Shown: positions 25,604 to 35,202, counted from the first letter of the stretch. The stretch: 64,000 nt of DNA from Acidimicrobilacustris europaeus (GCA_965194515.1 OZ239146.1:806001-870000), one strand, 5' to 3'. Translations and numbers: made by a program. The notes: generated by a model not told the origin, from the sequence alone.

Positions 25604-27568
25604 TTAGTTCTCGGTGACGTCAGCGTCGGCGCTCGTCGTGACGACGTCTTCGATTCCGCTCGGTGAAAGTGGCACCGACGTTCCGTTGTGCGGGTTAGCG
25701 GAGGTGGAACCGGCGCGAGCCAATTCGAGAAGTCGAGAGACCTCGGTGCCGTCGATGGTTTCATGCTCGAGCAGTGCCCGAGCGACGAGGTCCAGGCCGT
25801 TGCGATTCTCTGTCAGCACCTCGCGACAGCTCTCTTGCGCTTGGCGCAGGATGCGTTCAACTTCTTCGTCGATGACACGAGCGGTGTCGTCGGAGTAGTC
25901 GCGGGTATGCATGAGGTCTTCGCCCAAGAACACCTGTCCCTGTGAGCCCCATGCCATCGGGCCGACTCGAGTGCTCATGCCCCATTCGCGAACCATCTTG
26001 CGGGCAAGTTCGGTTGCGCCTACGAGGTCGTTGTTTGCACCGGTAGAGACGACGTTAAACACGAGATCCTCGGCCATGCGCCCACCCATGCGGACGATCA
26101 GCATGTCTTGGATGTAGTCCTGTCGGTAGATGTGCCGTTCCTCAATGGGTAACTGCATCGTGACACCGAGGGCCATTCCGGAAGGGATGATCGTGACTTT
26201 GTGCAACGGATCGGCAGTCGGAAGGACGGCAGCACAGACAGCGTGGCCAGCCTCGTGGTAGGCGATGGCTTCCTTTTCTTGGTCAGAAAGTGCCATCGAG
26301 TCACGACGTTGCCCCATGAGGATGCGATCGCGAGCTTCTTCAAAGTTGCGACGATGAATTTCCGTGGCGCCTTCGCGCACGGCGAAAAGCGCTGCTTCGT
26401 TCACAAGGTTTGCGAGGTCGGCGCCGCTCATGCCGGGAGTACCGCGAGCCACGAGGTCGAGGTCGACATCGGCGTCGACTCGCTTGTGGCGAATGTGTAC
26501 ATCGAGAATCTGGCGACGATCTTCGAGTTCCGGCAGCGGCACCACAACTTGGCGATCGAATCGGCCGGGGCGGAGGAGCGCAGGATCGAGGATGTCAGGT
26601 CGGTTGGTGGCGGCCATCATGACAATGCCGGTGGTGACTTCGAAGCCGTCCATTTCGGACAGCATTTGGTTGAGCGTTTGCTCACGCTCATCGTGACCAC
26701 CACCGAGTCCGGCGCCGCGTTTGCGGCCGATGGAATCGATTTCGTCGATGAAGATAATTGCTTTGCCCATCTTTCGGGCGGTGTTGAAGAGGTCGCGCAC
26801 ACGGCTGGCGCCAACGCCAACGAACATCTCCATGAAGTCTGAACCGGTGACTGAAAGGAAGGGCACGCCGGCTTCGCCTGCGACGGCGCGAGCAATCAGC
26901 GTTTTGCCGGTTCCGGGAGGGCCAACCAGAAGGATTCCCTTGGGAATTCGTGCCCCAATTTCCGCAAATCGTTCAGGGTGCTTGAGGAAGTCGATGACTT
27001 CAGTGACGTCCTGCTTGACACCTTCGTATCCAGCCACGTCGGCGAAGGTGGTCGCCGGGCGCTCCGAGGAGTACGTCTTGGCTTTGCTCTTGCCAATCGA
27101 CATGATTCCGCCCATTTGCCCGGACGCACGTCGTTGCATCCACATGAAGAAACCAATGAGCAGAAGGACAGGAAGAAGAAGAGGGATCAGGGTGCCCCAA
27201 ATGCTCTGGGAGGGGGAGGAGTACTTGACCCCCTTCTCCGTGAAAAGAGCCTGATCTGCGTCTGTCGGCTTCACCGGACCAGTGGTTGAGAACTGCGATC
27301 CGTCGTTGAGGGTTCCGGAAATGTTTCCGTTTGCGTTATCGAAGGTGGCTTCTTTGACCTGGTTGCTGTTGAGGTCTTCGATGAACTCGCCATAGGAAAT
27401 CTTCGTACTTGGTGTTGAGGAGGCGATGAACTGCAGGCCGATAGCGCCAACCACGACGGCAAGGAGAACAAGAATTGTCCAGCGAGGCCAACCTCCGTCG
27501 CCACCGAATCGACTGCTGTTGCGGCCTTCGCCAGAACCTGAGGGAGGAGTGGGAGTTTCGGGACTCAT
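25604..27568 (-). CDS. ftsH: ATP-dependent zinc metalloprotease FtsH
   Basis: 654-residue membrane protease degrading membrane and short-lived cytosolic proteins. Two membrane segments (about 30-50 and 135-155) flank a periplasmic-type domain. The AAA module has Walker A GPPGTGKT near 213, FIDEIDSIGRKRG, and the second region ATNRPDILDPALLRPGRFDR. The zinc site HEAGH is near residue 437. The C-terminal tail is acidic. The ATG at 27568 is preferred: TAGGCT lies 7 nt upstream and the 57 codons further upstream overlap the DUF3499 gene and look non-coding. Confidence 0.96.
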   Translation of the reverse strand: MSPETPTPPSGSGEGRNSSRFGGDGGWPRWTILVLLAVVVGAIGLQFIASSTPSTKISYGEFIEDLNSNQVKEATFDNANGNISGTLNDGSQFSTTGPVKPTDADQALFTEKGVKYSSPSQSIWGTLIPLLLPVLLLIGFFMWMQRRASGQMGGIMSIGKSKAKTYSSERPATTFADVAGYEGVKQDVTEVIDFLKHPERFAEIGARIPKGILLVGPPGTGKTLIARAVAGEAGVPFLSVTGSDFMEMFVGVGASRVRDLFNTARKMGKAIIFIDEIDSIGRKRGAGLGGGHDEREQTLNQMLSEMDGFEVTTGIVMMAATNRPDILDPALLRPGRFDRQVVVPLPELEDRRQILDVHIRHKRVDADVDLDLVARGTPGMSGADLANLVNEAALFAVREGATEIHRRNFEEARDRILMGQRRDSMALSDQEKEAIAYHEAGHAVCAAVLPTADPLHKVTIIPSGMALGVTMQLPIEERHIYRQDYIQDMLIVRMGGRMAEDLVFNVVSTGANNDLVGATELARKMVREWGMSTRVGPMAWGSQGQVFLGEDLMHTRDYSDDTARVIDEEVERILRQAQESCREVLTENRNGLDLVARALLEHETIDGTEVSRLLELARAGSTSANPHNGTSVPLSPSGIEDVVTTSADADVTEN

Positions 27569-27575
27569 AAGCGGC

Positions 27576-27581
27576 AGCCTA
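27576..27581 (-). promoter_or_regulatory. -10 box for ftsH
   Basis: Minus-strand TAGGCT, 7 nt before the ftsH ATG; it supports the short form of the protein. Confidence 0.5.
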
Positions 27582-27636
27582 GAGGCCGTTTGGGAAAATC
27601 CCGATCGCCCCCGACGTGGCCGTTTGAAAGGTTCCC

Positions 27637-27867
27637 TTAGGGGGCAGTGAGATGGCCAGCGAGCGACGCAGGGCCGCGTCGGCGGTCGACGAGAGTCCAG
27701 CCGTTTGGCACGGTCATTGAATCGGCATGACGCCGGCAAACGTCGTAATTGGCGGGATGGGCTTCGTCGGCAAGGACGTCAAGGAGCACCATTTGATCGC
27801 CGTAGTTGTACTCAAACGTGGCCGTCGCCGGAGAGCTGCACCCCGGTCGAGCGCACGAACGTTTCAT
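27637..27867 (-). CDS. DUF3499-family small protein
   Basis: 76 residues from the ATG at 27867, which has TATCGT exactly 6 nt upstream. The sequence KRSCARPGCSSPATATFEYNYGD followed by ANYDVCRRHADSMTVPNGW matches the actinobacterial DUF3499 family. The CxxxxC and CxxH pairs could bind zinc. Function is unknown; in actinobacteria it keeps company with manB and DUF5719, as here. It is divergent from the CAAX-type protease gene with 62 bases between the starts, and 68 bases separate its stop from the ftsH start. Confidence 0.82.
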   Translation of the reverse strand: MKRSCARPGCSSPATATFEYNYGDQMVLLDVLADEAHPANYDVCRRHADSMTVPNGWTLVDRRRGPASLAGHLTAP

Positions 27868-27916
27868 CGCCTCACGATATCGCTGGGCACCGATCAACTC
27901 GTGGACCGTTGACCGA

Positions 27917-27922
27917 TAGCCT
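27917..27922 (+). promoter_or_regulatory. -10 box for the CPBP protease gene
   Basis: TAGCCT, 7 nt before the GTG at 27930; this picks that start over longer readings. Confidence 0.42.
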
Positions 27923-27929
27923 CGCCGCC

Positions 27930-28949
27930 GTGGCCAAGTCGGGAAAGAACTCAGACAACGCATCCGAGCCGAAGAAGCCTGCTCCTTCATCACGCACGAA
28001 TGGACCGGCCGGAGGCGCGCGAGTTCCTAAAGGGCGCGTTCCTGTTGCTTCGGATCCGCCGAATCGCTCTCGTCGGTTCCTCGGGCGCGGACCAACCCCA
28101 GCGACCGAGGCTCCTTCGAAATCGTCAACCGAATCTGGCGATGCAGTAGCTGAGGTGACGGGGACAACATCATCAAAGAAGAAGTACGCCTACGGCGGTG
28201 GCGCGCTGATTTTGGTTTTCATAGGCGCACAACTCGTGTCCTCCGTGGTTTTTGGATTGGTTCAGTCACAGACCACGTACGACTTCACGGCACCGGCAGG
28301 TATCGGCGCTGCCGTCGGTCAGGCAAGTAGTCAATTTGCTAGCGGCCAGATGCTCGCGATTTCAGTGCCACCACCGTTATGGCTGACCGCGCTTATGCAG
28401 ATCCCGTTGTGGCTTGGTCTTGGTGCTGCGCCAATTTGGTTCGCAATTAAAAAGGGCAAGGGTGTCGTTGCCGACCTTGGCCTTCGAATGAAGCCAATCG
28501 ATGTGCCTGTCGGACTAGCGATTGGTGTTGCTTGCCAGTTGATCCTCGTGCCGGTGGTGTATTTCCTGCTTCGCCCACTGCTAGGCGTGAACGATGTGTC
28601 AGCTGCCGCCCGAGAACTTACCGACCGCGCTAGCGATCCTTTGTCGATCGTGCTTGTCTTCCTTATTGTGGGGATTGGAGCCCCTGTAGCGGAAGAGATT
28701 TATTTCCGAGGGATGGCACAGCGCATCTTCGGACGCCGCCTTGGCCCCTGGGCAGCAATCTTCGCCGCCGCCGCCTTCTTTGCAGCCACACACCTTCAGC
28801 CTTTGCAGTTCCCAGCGTTGTTGTTGTTCGGTGTCATTCTCGGATTCATGGCCTGGCGAAGCGGTCGAATCGGTCCCGCGATTTGGGCGCACGTCGGGTT
28901 CAATGTTGTGGCTGCCGCTGGACTGCTCTTTCAATTCGGTCCTACGTGA
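27930..28949 (+). CDS. CPBP-family (CAAX protease/bacteriocin-processing) intramembrane protease
   Basis: 339 residues. The first 85 are basic, Pro/Ser-rich and probably disordered; about seven membrane segments follow. The catalytic motifs are present: EEIYFRGMAQR (EExxxR), FAATHL with histidine, and HVGFN near the C-terminus. These are the three conserved CPBP/Abi motifs. Substrate is unknown; possibilities are maturation of a membrane protein or peptide. The GTG start is supported by the upstream box. Confidence 0.82.
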   Translation: MAKSGKNSDNASEPKKPAPSSRTNGPAGGARVPKGRVPVASDPPNRSRRFLGRGPTPATEAPSKSSTESGDAVAEVTGTTSSKKKYAYGGGALILVFIGAQLVSSVVFGLVQSQTTYDFTAPAGIGAAVGQASSQFASGQMLAISVPPPLWLTALMQIPLWLGLGAAPIWFAIKKGKGVVADLGLRMKPIDVPVGLAIGVACQLILVPVVYFLLRPLLGVNDVSAAARELTDRASDPLSIVLVFLIVGIGAPVAEEIYFRGMAQRIFGRRLGPWAAIFAAAAFFAATHLQPLQFPALLLFGVILGFMAWRSGRIGPAIWAHVGFNVVAAAGLLFQFGPT

Positions 28950-28997
28950 ATGTCGTGACGACGGAATCAAGGATGCAAGTGGCACCATGGGTGGGTT

Positions 28998-31562
28998 ATG
29001 ACTGAGGACGACCTCTCTACGCGACAAGTGCAGCCGCTGTCCGAGGCAGATCTCAACGATCCTGTCGTGGCCAGCCTCGGGCGAGCAATTGATCCGCCGA
29101 GTCGCCCGGCCCAGGCGTTGCATGCAGCAGGCCGTGCCATTCAATCCTTGGGACGATGGGGCCCCGAATCTTGGGTGTCGCTTGCGATCGTTGCCGGGTG
29201 CGTGTTGTTTACGTTCGCGCAACTGAGTCCGTCAGACATCTTCTCTTCGTCGACTCCCGCTGGAGGCGATATGGGTGCGCATGTGTGGGGCCCGGCCTAC
29301 ATGCGTGATCACTTGCTTCCCTCGTTCCGCGTTACGGGATGGACTCAGGATTGGTATGCAGGTTTTCCTGCGTATCACTTCTACATGGTGCTCCCGTCGC
29401 TGGCGATAGCTCTTTTGAGTTTCATTCTTCCTTACGGTCTCGCGTTCAAACTCGTTGCGATCAGTGGACTGCTCACTCTGCCGATCGCATGTTGGGCATT
29501 TGGTCGTCTTACTCGTCTTCCCTTTCCGGTTTCACCACTTCTCGCAGTTGGTGCGACTGCGTTTCTCTTTGATCGTTCGTTTTCGATTTATGGCGGGAAC
29601 ATTGCATCCACGCTCGCTGGCGAATTCGCATTCTCGATATCTCTGAGTTTTGCGATCGTTTTCCTCGGAGTGGTCGGGCGTGGACTTGAAACAGGACGTC
29701 AGCGAGTCATTGCGCCGATCCTCCTTGCGCTTACGGGTCTTTGCCACCTCATTCCGTTCTTGTTTGCGATCGGCGGAGCGATTGTGTGGCTTGCGATCTC
29801 GCTCGCCCGTAAACCCGGTTTCTTCAAGCGGGTTTGGTGGTTGGCGTGCACGGGAGTCGTCGGAGTCGCATTAATGGGATGGTGGTTCTTCCCGTTCTAT
29901 TTGCGCTCCGGCTACATGAACGACATGGGCTGGGAAAAGAAGACGAATTACTCCGATCTGCTTTTCCAGAGAAGCACTCTTGATCCACAGTTAGTCAACT
30001 CGCCGCCAATTCAGTGGGTTCTCGTGCTCGCGTTGCTCGGGCTTGTGATGTCGATTGCGTGGAAGCATCGAGGGGGAGTTTTTCTTGCCGTTCTTGCGGG
30101 CTCTGTAGCGATTGCATTCATTGTCTTGCCTCAGGGCAAGTTGTGGAACGCGAGGCTGCTGCCGTTTTGGTACCTCAGCCTCTATTTGCTTGCCGCGATC
30201 GGAGTGGCAGAACTTGGTCGGACAATCGCATCTCTGTTGTCTCGCGATCCGGACACGCCGCGAAGGTCGGTAACAATCGCAACCGCTGTTGTTGCTGCAC
30301 TCGCGGGTCTCACGGTCATCGCGATGCCGCTGCGCGCGATGCCCGAGAAAATTGCGCTGGGCCCTGTTAGCATCGAACTTGGCGGCGTTCAGAATGACGG
30401 TCGGTACCACTGGTTGTTCTTGTCGACGAAGGATTCGAGTTTCATTCCTTCTTGGGCTCGTTGGAACTTCAGCGGGTATGAGGGGAAGCCGGCGTATCCG
30501 GAGTACCGCGACATCGTTCAGACAATGGACACTTTGGGTGAAACCAATGGCTGCGGTCGCGCCATGTGGGAGCACGAGGAGCAGCACGACCGATACGGCA
30601 CACCAATGGCCCTCATGCTGTTGCCGTTCTGGACTGATGGCTGCATAGGTTCAATGGAGGGTTTGTTTTTCGAAGCATCGTCGACGACTCCGTACCACTT
30701 CATTAATCAAGATGAGCTTTCTTACGGAGCTTCGAACGCGCAGCGCGATCTTCCCTATGTTCCAGGTGCGCCTGACCAGGTCCAGTTCGACCTCGGAATC
30801 GACCACCTGCAGATGCTTGGTGTGAAGTACTACATGGCGATCACTGAGCAGATGATTGCTTATGGTCAAGCGAATTCATCCTTGAAGCAGGTCGCACAAT
30901 CAGGACCTTGGGTTGTTTTTGATGTCTCGGATTCACCGTTGATCGAGCCCCTTGACAATGATCCAGCGGTACTCACCGGTGTTGCACCGAAGCATTGGCT
31001 CGATGCCGTGACGCCTTGGTACATGGATCCCACCGCATGGAACGTGTGGCCATCTTCTGGTGGACCGAAGCAGTGGCAGCGAATCTCCGAGGGTGAGACA
31101 CCGACGGCAAATCCCACAACTCCAGTCGCAGTGACAAACACACAATTTGGTCGCGACACGATTTCGTTTGATGTCACCAAACCGGGAACGCCGATTCTCG
31201 TCAAGGTCTCGTACTTCCCAAATTGGAAGGTCAGTGGCGCCGAAGGGCCTTGGCGAGTGGGGCCGAACCTGATGGTTGTTGTTCCGACCTCCGAAAGCGT
31301 CACGCTGAGCTACGGAACGTCAGTCATCGACTGGGGATCATGGTTTGTGACATTCCTCGGTTTCGTCGGCGTTGTTCTGTTGTGGCGTGCTGGGCCCCTT
31401 GTATTCCCCGAATTGGTGCCGTGGCGCCGACCACGGCCCACGCCCGATAGCGACGGCGACGGCGACACCGGGAGCGAAGATGATCGCGAGAGCAGCGTTG
31501 CGAGTAAGAGCGTTTTGTCAGCTGATGACGCCAGCGTTTCCGGCGATACCGATCCGCGATGA
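28998..31562 (+). CDS. PTPS-related/GT-C-like multi-pass membrane protein
   Basis: 854 residues. About ten membrane helices occupy residues 50-470; the first external loop holds DMGAHVWGPAYMRDHLLP and WTQDWYAGFPAYHFYMVLPS, with an acidic residue pair as in GT-C transferases and the so-called 6-pyruvoyl-tetrahydropterin-synthase-related membrane family. A large external domain (about 480-750) follows, then a final helix near 780 and an acidic tail. It overlaps the ALG5-like gene by 4 bp, so the pair probably work together: the GT2 partner makes a polyprenyl-phosphate sugar and this protein may use it. Activity is inferred. Confidence 0.75.
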   Translation: MTEDDLSTRQVQPLSEADLNDPVVASLGRAIDPPSRPAQALHAAGRAIQSLGRWGPESWVSLAIVAGCVLFTFAQLSPSDIFSSSTPAGGDMGAHVWGPAYMRDHLLPSFRVTGWTQDWYAGFPAYHFYMVLPSLAIALLSFILPYGLAFKLVAISGLLTLPIACWAFGRLTRLPFPVSPLLAVGATAFLFDRSFSIYGGNIASTLAGEFAFSISLSFAIVFLGVVGRGLETGRQRVIAPILLALTGLCHLIPFLFAIGGAIVWLAISLARKPGFFKRVWWLACTGVVGVALMGWWFFPFYLRSGYMNDMGWEKKTNYSDLLFQRSTLDPQLVNSPPIQWVLVLALLGLVMSIAWKHRGGVFLAVLAGSVAIAFIVLPQGKLWNARLLPFWYLSLYLLAAIGVAELGRTIASLLSRDPDTPRRSVTIATAVVAALAGLTVIAMPLRAMPEKIALGPVSIELGGVQNDGRYHWLFLSTKDSSFIPSWARWNFSGYEGKPAYPEYRDIVQTMDTLGETNGCGRAMWEHEEQHDRYGTPMALMLLPFWTDGCIGSMEGLFFEASSTTPYHFINQDELSYGASNAQRDLPYVPGAPDQVQFDLGIDHLQMLGVKYYMAITEQMIAYGQANSSLKQVAQSGPWVVFDVSDSPLIEPLDNDPAVLTGVAPKHWLDAVTPWYMDPTAWNVWPSSGGPKQWQRISEGETPTANPTTPVAVTNTQFGRDTISFDVTKPGTPILVKVSYFPNWKVSGAEGPWRVGPNLMVVVPTSESVTLSYGTSVIDWGSWFVTFLGFVGVVLLWRAGPLVFPELVPWRRPRPTPDSDGDGDTGSEDDRESSVASKSVLSADDASVSGDTDPR

Positions 31563-32485
31563 GTTCCGCCCGTCGGATTGAACTCATCGCTGCGGCTGTC
31601 GCCGGGGGAGCACTGGCTGCGTACGCGGGTTCTCGGTGGCAACGGGGGCTCTCACCACTGCGAGCCGACCTCGGTCGTCGGCGTGAGCTGCCTGTGGCCC
31701 CAGGGACGCTTCGACTCAGCATCGTCATTCCTGCATTCGGGGAAGCCGAACGCATCGGCGAGACCGTGCGTTTGTTGCGCGCTGGGCTCGAAGGATTTGT
31801 TTCTGGCCCCGAACTTGAGATCGTGGTCGTCGACGATGGAAGTGCAGACGGCACGGCCGAGGCCGCACGAAATGCAGGCGCAGACATCGTTGTTCGTCAC
31901 CAAACGAATCGTGGGAAGGGGTCGGCGGTCCGTAGTGGCGTCTTGGTTGCAAATGGACGCAGCGTGGTGTTCACCGATGCCGACTTGTCGTATTCACCAG
32001 ATCAGATCCCAGCAATTGTCGAGCTCGTTGAAAAGGGTTGGGATGTCGTCGTCGGGAGTCGTCGTCATAACGACACAACGACGCTGGTTCGTGCTCGTCG
32101 CCTGCGCGAGGTCGGTGGGCGCGCGATCAATCTGCTGACCCGAGCAGTTCTTCTTGGTCATTATCGCGACACACAGTGCGGCCTAAAGGGGTTCCGTTCT
32201 GATGTGGCGCGATTGATTTTCTCGCACACGCTCGTCGATGGGTTCGCATTTGATGTCGAGGTGTTTCATCTCATTGAGCGATACCACCTTTCGCTGACCG
32301 AAGTTCCAGTTCGAGTCGAGAACTCGCCGCGCTCGACGGTGCGAGTCGCTCGTGATGGAGTGCGTCTCATCCGAGACCTCTTCCTCGTGCGGCGCTGGTC
32401 GGTTGAGGGTCGATACGACCTCACCGCCGACGATCTTTTGGTTCCAGATGCTGTGAACGGCGTCACCACCACCGAAAAGGACTGA
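31559..32485 (+). CDS. GT2 polyprenyl-phosphate glycosyltransferase, ALG5-like
   Basis: 308 residues with SIVIPAFGEAERIGETV, the donor motif VVVDDGSADGTAEAA, HQTNRGKGSAVRSG, FTDADLSYSPDQIP and QCGLKGFRSDVARLIF, closely following dolichyl-phosphate glucosyl/mannosyltransferases. A hydrophobic N-terminal stretch may anchor it. It would transfer a nucleotide-sugar residue to polyprenyl phosphate on the cytoplasmic face. ManB follows after 23 bases. Confidence 0.86.
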   Translation: MSSARRIELIAAAVAGGALAAYAGSRWQRGLSPLRADLGRRRELPVAPGTLRLSIVIPAFGEAERIGETVRLLRAGLEGFVSGPELEIVVVDDGSADGTAEAARNAGADIVVRHQTNRGKGSAVRSGVLVANGRSVVFTDADLSYSPDQIPAIVELVEKGWDVVVGSRRHNDTTTLVRARRLREVGGRAINLLTRAVLLGHYRDTQCGLKGFRSDVARLIFSHTLVDGFAFDVEVFHLIERYHLSLTEVPVRVENSPRSTVRVARDGVRLIRDLFLVRRWSVEGRYDLTADDLLVPDAVNGVTTTEKD

Positions 32486-32508
32486 CCTCTCAACTAGGGT
32501 CGCACCCC

Positions 32509-33909
32509 ATGGCTCCCCACGATGCTGCCGCCATGAACGCCATCTTCAAGGCGTACGACATTCGCGGCACCGTTCCCGATCAACTTGATGCTGCCCTTAT
32601 GGAGCGCATTGGCGCTGCGTTTGCGCGATTCGCCTCCGACTCATCCGGCGCGTCATCGGTGTTGATCGCCCATGACATGCGGCCGTCAGGGCCGGATTTC
32701 GCCGAAGCATTCGCTCGCGGAGCAACCGGGCAAGGCATCGACGTCGTGCATTTGGGACTGGCCTCAACGGATCTTCTCTTCTTCGCCGCTGGTCATTTCG
32801 ATATGCCTGGGGCCATGCTGACCGCCTCGCATAACCCGGCGCAGTACAACGGTGTGAAGTTGTGTCTCGCAGGAGCAAAGCCAATCGGAGCCGAAACTGG
32901 CTTGACGGAAATTCGTGACATGACCGTTGCCGGCCTCGAGTCGGTCGATGTCGCTGGCACCGTGTCGTCTCGTGACGATGCGCTCGGTGTCTTTGTGACC
33001 CACGTGCACTCTTTTGTCGATCCGGCGGTGTTGCGTCCGCTTCGAGTCGTCGCCGATACGGCCAATGGAATGGGCGGTCTTACTGCGCCAGCAGTTTTCG
33101 CCGGGCTGCCGTTTGAACTCGATGTCATCTTCGGTGAACTCGATGGGACGTTCCCGAATCATCCTGCCGATCCCATTCAGCCAGAGAACCTCCGCGATCT
33201 TCAAGCCCGAGTCCTTGAGACCGGTGCTGACGTCGGACTGGCGTTCGATGGCGATGCCGATCGGGTCTTTCTTGTCGACGATGAAGGTGAACTTGTTTCA
33301 GGCTCACTGACCACTGCAATCGTGGCGGACTCAATGCTTGCAAAGCATCCAGGCGAGATCGTTCTTCACAATCTGATCTGCTCGAAGGCCGTTCCCGAAA
33401 TCATCGTGGAGCGAGGCGGTACTCCTGTCCGAACTCGAGTTGGTCATTCGTATATCAAGCAGGTCATGGCAGATACCGGCGCATGCTTCGGCGGTGAACA
33501 CTCTGGTCACTATTACTTCCGCGATAACTATCGGGCTGATTCAGGAATCATCGCGGCAATGGCGGTACTTGAAGTGATGTGCGCAACAGGTCAGAAACTG
33601 TCGCAACTTCGCAAGCCTTATGAGCGGTATTCAGCATCGGGTGAGCTCAACACTCAAGTTCCAGATCCCCTTGCCGTCATCGAATTTGTTGCGGAGCGAT
33701 TTGCAAACGCTGAACAAGACCGCCTCGACGGTCTCACGATCGATCTCACGACTGGGCCTGCTGCGGATCCTTCCGATCTGTGGTGGTTCAATCTCCGTCC
33801 CTCGAATACCGAACCCCTTCTCCGCCTCAACCTCGAGGCGTCTGACGACGCGGCGTGTGCTCGCCACGTCGCTGAAATCCGCGCCCTCATTACTGAAGCG
33901 GCCGGCTGA
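32509..33909 (+). CDS. manB: Phosphomannomutase/phosphoglucomutase
   Basis: 466-residue alpha-D-phosphohexomutase interconverting mannose-6- and mannose-1-phosphate. Active-site serine in LTASHNPAQYNG (near residue 105), metal loop AFDGDADRVFLVD near 246, sugar loop GGEHSGHYYFRD, and phosphate loop RPSNTEPLLRLNLEA at the end. The ATG at 32509 is 8 nt after TAGGGT (32495-32500); the ATG at 32533 is the alternative and matches family length. It is followed by Trm112 and the SIS isomerase, a conserved actinobacterial trio. Confidence 0.93.
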   Translation: MAPHDAAAMNAIFKAYDIRGTVPDQLDAALMERIGAAFARFASDSSGASSVLIAHDMRPSGPDFAEAFARGATGQGIDVVHLGLASTDLLFFAAGHFDMPGAMLTASHNPAQYNGVKLCLAGAKPIGAETGLTEIRDMTVAGLESVDVAGTVSSRDDALGVFVTHVHSFVDPAVLRPLRVVADTANGMGGLTAPAVFAGLPFELDVIFGELDGTFPNHPADPIQPENLRDLQARVLETGADVGLAFDGDADRVFLVDDEGELVSGSLTTAIVADSMLAKHPGEIVLHNLICSKAVPEIIVERGGTPVRTRVGHSYIKQVMADTGACFGGEHSGHYYFRDNYRADSGIIAAMAVLEVMCATGQKLSQLRKPYERYSASGELNTQVPDPLAVIEFVAERFANAEQDRLDGLTIDLTTGPAADPSDLWWFNLRPSNTEPLLRLNLEASDDAACARHVAEIRALITEAAG

Positions 33910-33927
33910 GTGATCTAAGGAGCCTTC

Positions 33928-34164
33928 ATGTCACTTGATCCGCAATTGCTCGAAATCCTCGCTTGTCCTCAAGACAAGGGACCATTGCTGTACTTCGCCG
34001 ATGAAAATCTTCTGTACAACTCGCGGTTGCAGCGCGGATATGAAGTCCGTAGCGACATCCCGATCATGCTTATCGATGAAGCTCGAAGTATCGATGACTC
34101 CGAGCATGAGCGCCTGATGGCGAAGGCTGCAGCAAACGCGATTACTCCGACGTTTGAGGCCTGA
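33928..34164 (+). CDS. Trm112-family small protein
   Basis: 78 residues: LLEILACPQDKGPLLYFADENLLYNSRLQRGYEVRSDIPIMLIDEA is the Trm112/YcaR fold, although the zinc cysteines of the archetype are reduced to one. In eukaryotes the family activates methyltransferases; in bacteria the role is unsettled. AAGGAG precedes the ATG at 8-9 nt, a clear Shine-Dalgarno. Its stop abuts the GTG of the SIS gene. Confidence 0.88.
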   Translation: MSLDPQLLEILACPQDKGPLLYFADENLLYNSRLQRGYEVRSDIPIMLIDEARSIDDSEHERLMAKAAANAITPTFEA

Positions 34165-35202
34165 GTGATCCTCGACACCGTCGGGATGTTCGATGCCGCT
34201 GCGGCATTCCCCGAGCAACTTGCGCGTGCGCTCGACGTTTCTCGTCGTGCGGTCGATGGTGCTGCGCTACCCCAACACGAAGACATCGCAAATATTGTGC
34301 TCGTCGGGGCAGGTGCGGCTGGTCAAGCCGGTGCGCTTGTTCTCGAGGCGGTAGGTCCAACTATTCCGGTTCCTGTCGTTGTGCATCGGGGTTACGGGGT
34401 TCCGAACTTCGTCGATGAATCGACACTGGTAGTTGCGATTTCATTCGATGGCGAGACCTCCGAAACCCTCCAAGCGGCGCAAGATGCTCTTGCAGATGGA
34501 GCGATGGTTGTTTGTGTGAGCGGGGGAGGGGAGCTGCGCGCGTGGGCATCAGCGAACAATCTCGTGCATCTTCCGGTGATGCCCGATGCCCCGGTTGAGC
34601 GCGCCGCGATTGGATCTCTCGCCGTGCCTGTCTTGGTGCTCCTTGATCGAGTCGGGATGTATCCCGGAGCCGAGGCATGGATTGCTGCGGCGATCACTCA
34701 AGCGACGGTTCGTCGTAACGAATTGATCACCGAGGAGAACTTTGCTCGTCGGCTTGCTCGGCAGCTCGGTCGAACATTCCCGATCATTTATGGCGGTAAC
34801 GGGCCAGGTGGCACCGCAGCCGATTACTGGAAGGCGCAGTTCAACCAGAACGCAAAGGTTGCTGCCTTCTCGAATCAAGTTCCTGAACTCACCCATGATG
34901 AAATCGCGGGATGGGGTCAAGACGGCGATGTCACTCGCCAGATCTTTCAAGTCTTCATGCTCCGTCATGACTTCGAACATCCGCAGGTCTCGAGTCAGCT
35001 CGTAGCCGTGGAAGAGGTGCTGGTTGAGGTCGTCGGCGCTGTGCATGTGATCGAAGCGGCGGGCGACGGACTTCTGGCCCAACTTCTCGACCTCGAACTC
35101 ATTGGCCAATTCGTTTCACTCCACGCAGCGGTAGAACAAAGCATCGACCCTGGTCCGGTGCCAATTGTTTCCGAGATTGCGTCACGCGTCGGAGACTCCT
35201 GA
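34165..35202 (+). CDS. SIS-domain phosphosugar isomerase (PGI/PMI type)
   Basis: 345 residues with two SIS halves: VLVGAGAAGQAGALVLEA, VVAISFDGETSETLQAAQDAL (phosphosugar-binding loop), IIYGGNGPGGTAADYWKAQFNQNAK, and VPELTHDEIAGWG with the conserved HDE. This layout is that of bifunctional phosphoglucose/phosphomannose isomerases, which would feed fructose-6-phosphate into mannose-6-phosphate for ManB. The GTG start directly follows the Trm112 stop. Confidence 0.82.
   Translation: MILDTVGMFDAAAAFPEQLARALDVSRRAVDGAALPQHEDIANIVLVGAGAAGQAGALVLEAVGPTIPVPVVVHRGYGVPNFVDESTLVVAISFDGETSETLQAAQDALADGAMVVCVSGGGELRAWASANNLVHLPVMPDAPVERAAIGSLAVPVLVLLDRVGMYPGAEAWIAAAITQATVRRNELITEENFARRLARQLGRTFPIIYGGNGPGGTAADYWKAQFNQNAKVAAFSNQVPELTHDEIAGWGQDGDVTRQIFQVFMLRHDFEHPQVSSQLVAVEEVLVEVVGAVHVIEAAGDGLLAQLLDLELIGQFVSLHAAVEQSIDPGPVPIVSEIASRVGDS

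Noticed and set aside
27569..27739. 57-codon FtsH extension
   Set aside because: Low-quality Arg/Pro-rich sequence overlapping DUF3499; the -10 box at 27576-27581 lies inside it.
29991..30587. 198-codon minus-strand frame inside the PTPS-related gene
   Set aside because: Antisense to a membrane protein with clear helices; basic composition typical of shadow frames.
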